Source of the DNA: Lingula anatina
Taxonomy: Eukaryota; Brachiopoda; Lingulata; Lingulida; Lingulidae
Direction: 5' to 3'
Assembly (NCBI RefSeq): GCF_001039355.2
Contig: NW_019773594.1
Location: 28,459-77,669, forward strand
DNA: 49,211 nucleotides
In this document: positions 47,218 to 49,211 of the stretch, one piece after another
Position numbering within the stretch: position 1 is the stretch's first letter
How the letters are laid out: each line of letters starts with the position of its first letter
Position numbers and translations under genes: made by a program
Notes under the pieces: generated by a model
What the model saw: the letters and a program-made list of their open reading frames with translations, nothing else
Databases searched by the model: none
Told to the model about the DNA's origin: nothing

Positions 47218-49211
47218 AACTACATGTACCAGTCATACTGCCCAGTGTGATATTCCGTATATCTCTCTTGCGGACTTATATATGATAAATCTCATTATTA
47301 ATAATGGTGAATATACAGACTTGACATTTAAAATGGAATATTTTTTCGAAATATTTTTTTTCTATTTTGCTGACTGATAAATGAAAATAGGGATTAAAAT
47401 CGTGTTTTGATAACATTTAATTATCTCTTTGATGTCATTGTGACATCAGTTCATTAATTGAATTCGCCTGAAGCGAAACAAAACTACATTAATTATTCTT
47501 TGTCATACGACAGCCATAAAAAGAGATTTTCTGATCTCCATATTTTCCAAACTATCGTCTGTGAAAATGATACGCCCTCCAAAACGGACCCTCATCTCAG
47601 TATCAAGTCACAGTAACGGTCGCTGTTACCCCTGACCTCTTCTGGTTGCCGCTTGAGAGCTCTGGTAGCAAATCACTGGAATAGCCTAGGCGCAAGGACA
47701 ATCTAACTCCAACGTGCAACCGGGGAAAGTCTGACTGTGTGATCATACAATATATGAAAGTACGGTCAATTAACAGTGTAAATCATCAGTTGAAGAGGAG
47801 GGGGTCTTACTATAGCTCGCTATCTATTGTTAAACGCGACTGTTATTATCTCTCGAACAAGCTTAAACGAAGCCTATACAATTACTGTGATCATCGACAC
47901 TGTTTAGCTACTCGCCTATAATGCGTGCTGAACGACAGACAACTTATAAATATTATATGTGTTACTTGTAAATGAACACATTTAGTTAAATTATAACGAA
48001 GTCGGTGATTTAATCCATCCAACATATTTATATTTGTTCTTTTAAAACCAGTGTAAGGTTAACGCCAAATCAAAGCAAGCCTTGCAGACTGGTTTTGTTT
48101 AAAGTGTCGTATATTAAGTAAAGCTAAGTAAAGCCTGTTTCTACTTCGCAGTGTTCATCCCAGCTATAAAACTGCCTGAAGGATAAAAAGACTCCGTAGC
48201 GAATTAAGTTTCACAATGCCCTATGCTTCAGGTTTCCAGAAGTCCCGTGTAACACAATAATATCGAAAAGTATGGCCTGAGAGTAATACAAATATGAGGC
48301 CGTGTATGCAAGATTTTAAAAATTAGAAATTCAAGAATTTAAACATTTCACAAAAATCGCATCTAATTGTTTAGATTAACCTCTGCTTTTATCGATCTCA
48401 TCGCCTTGTCTCAACCACCTAAAAGAAATATAGTGCACATGAGGAAAAGTAACACGTTTACATGCAGGCGAAGGAGGTATACTTCAATATTAATCGCGAA
48501 CAATATCAACGGCGAGTCAAGACCGTTGCCTGTCTTTCACACTTTTACACAAACACACGAAGGTTTAATAAAAGGAGTCGCGGCGCGATATCTATCTCTT
48601 TCTTTAGAACAAACAAAGGGCTGACCCGAAGTAAGCTTTTTAAACTTATTTCCTTTTTATTGTATATTGTAATTATTCCGCTTGCTCGCCTCCATTGTCT
48701 TGTAAAAGTGACAAAGAATGTGTTGTATTCACACACAAGTTGAAGGAACTTTCCATAACTCCTTTGCCTTGTTGCATAATGTCTTTATCAAGGTTATAAT
48801 CAACGTGAAGAGGGTGTCTTGCCTCATTTAAAAAGGGAGTTGTTCTTCATACTGGTTGTTGCTTAACTTATGCAAACCTACTCTGTACAAATATGGTTTC
48901 AATAAATCGCCAAAATTATGACATTAATGAACATTGTGTATCAAACGTTAAATGATCGCTATCTCGGCTCCTTTTTCTTTGACAGCAACATAAAAAGTGT
49001 TTAGGGAGAAAGTCACACAAAGACCCGACGTTGTTTTGTCTTCGGCATTTCCTCTTCCTTGTTTACTGCAATTACTATCGTCAATTAATGAAATCGAGAA
49101 AGCAATTGAGTGACGGCACATTGAATATAGTCACTAGGTGCATTTCGCTCAGTGTTTACAAGATCTAGCGATACATTTTTATCGCCACGCGTTCTAGTCT
49201 GATTGTTTAGT
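47218..49211. other. 3' flank of methyltransferase gene; no gene seen
   Basis: No recognised exon, RNA gene or repeat. Open stretches here are short and show no conserved motif. Confidence 0.5.

Overview
The window is nuclear DNA from an animal. Genes are split into short exons with GT-AG introns and consistent codon phases, much of the sequence is AT-rich non-coding DNA, and there are many short inverted-repeat transposons, microsatellites and one CR1/L2-like retroposon tail. The gene content (SLC38A11-like transporter, CYP2-type cytochrome P450, secreted proteinase K-like proteases, METTL27-like methyltransferase) suits a marine invertebrate such as a mollusc, brachiopod, hemichordate or lancelet. 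The sequence alone does not decide between these.

Layout: (1) 58-4466, minus strand: nine exons of an SLC38A11-like amino-acid transporter, cut off at its 3' end by the window edge. It lacks a block of about 60 residues at an abnormal 23-nt exon junction and has one exon partly duplicated. A 732-bp MITE lies in one intron. (2) About 5.56-19.23 kb: no convincing gene. Instead there is a degenerate, nested tandem array of about six copies of a non-coding unit, interrupted by a MITE. Copies keep a short exon-like module ending in AAG|GTAAGT or AAG|GTAAAT. (3) 19.2-24.0 kb: largely unique DNA with one stray module copy and a dense cluster of AGAACAC/GTGTTCT words. (4) 24.49-26.95 kb: a foldback-type element with arms built from repeats of about 190 bp. 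(5) 27.4-32.65 kb, minus strand: two complementary P450 parts in the wrong order. An N-terminal first exon with its own TATA-like sequence lies downstream of a five-exon C-terminal half that still reads in frame from an ATG. (6) 32.8-41.16 kb, plus strand: two tandem secreted S8A (proteinase K-type) protease genes with identical intron phases, each carrying a Cys-rich exon between the I9 propeptide and the catalytic domain. (7) 42.4-44.2 kb: two MITE-like inverted repeats and an (AT)n tract. (8) 44.44-47.22 kb, plus strand: a five-exon METTL27-like methyltransferase gene with a dead retroposon 3' end in its first coding intron. The final 2 kb has no gene I can support.

The genes do not form one pathway. 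The transporter and P450 would be membrane proteins (if intact), the two proteases are secreted, and the methyltransferase has no targeting signal. The main themes are local duplication, including tandem proteases, a duplicated exon and the nested array, and rearrangement, including the split P450 and the collapsed transporter exons. One undetermined base (N, 31426) is present, so assembly error has to be excluded for the rearrangement calls.
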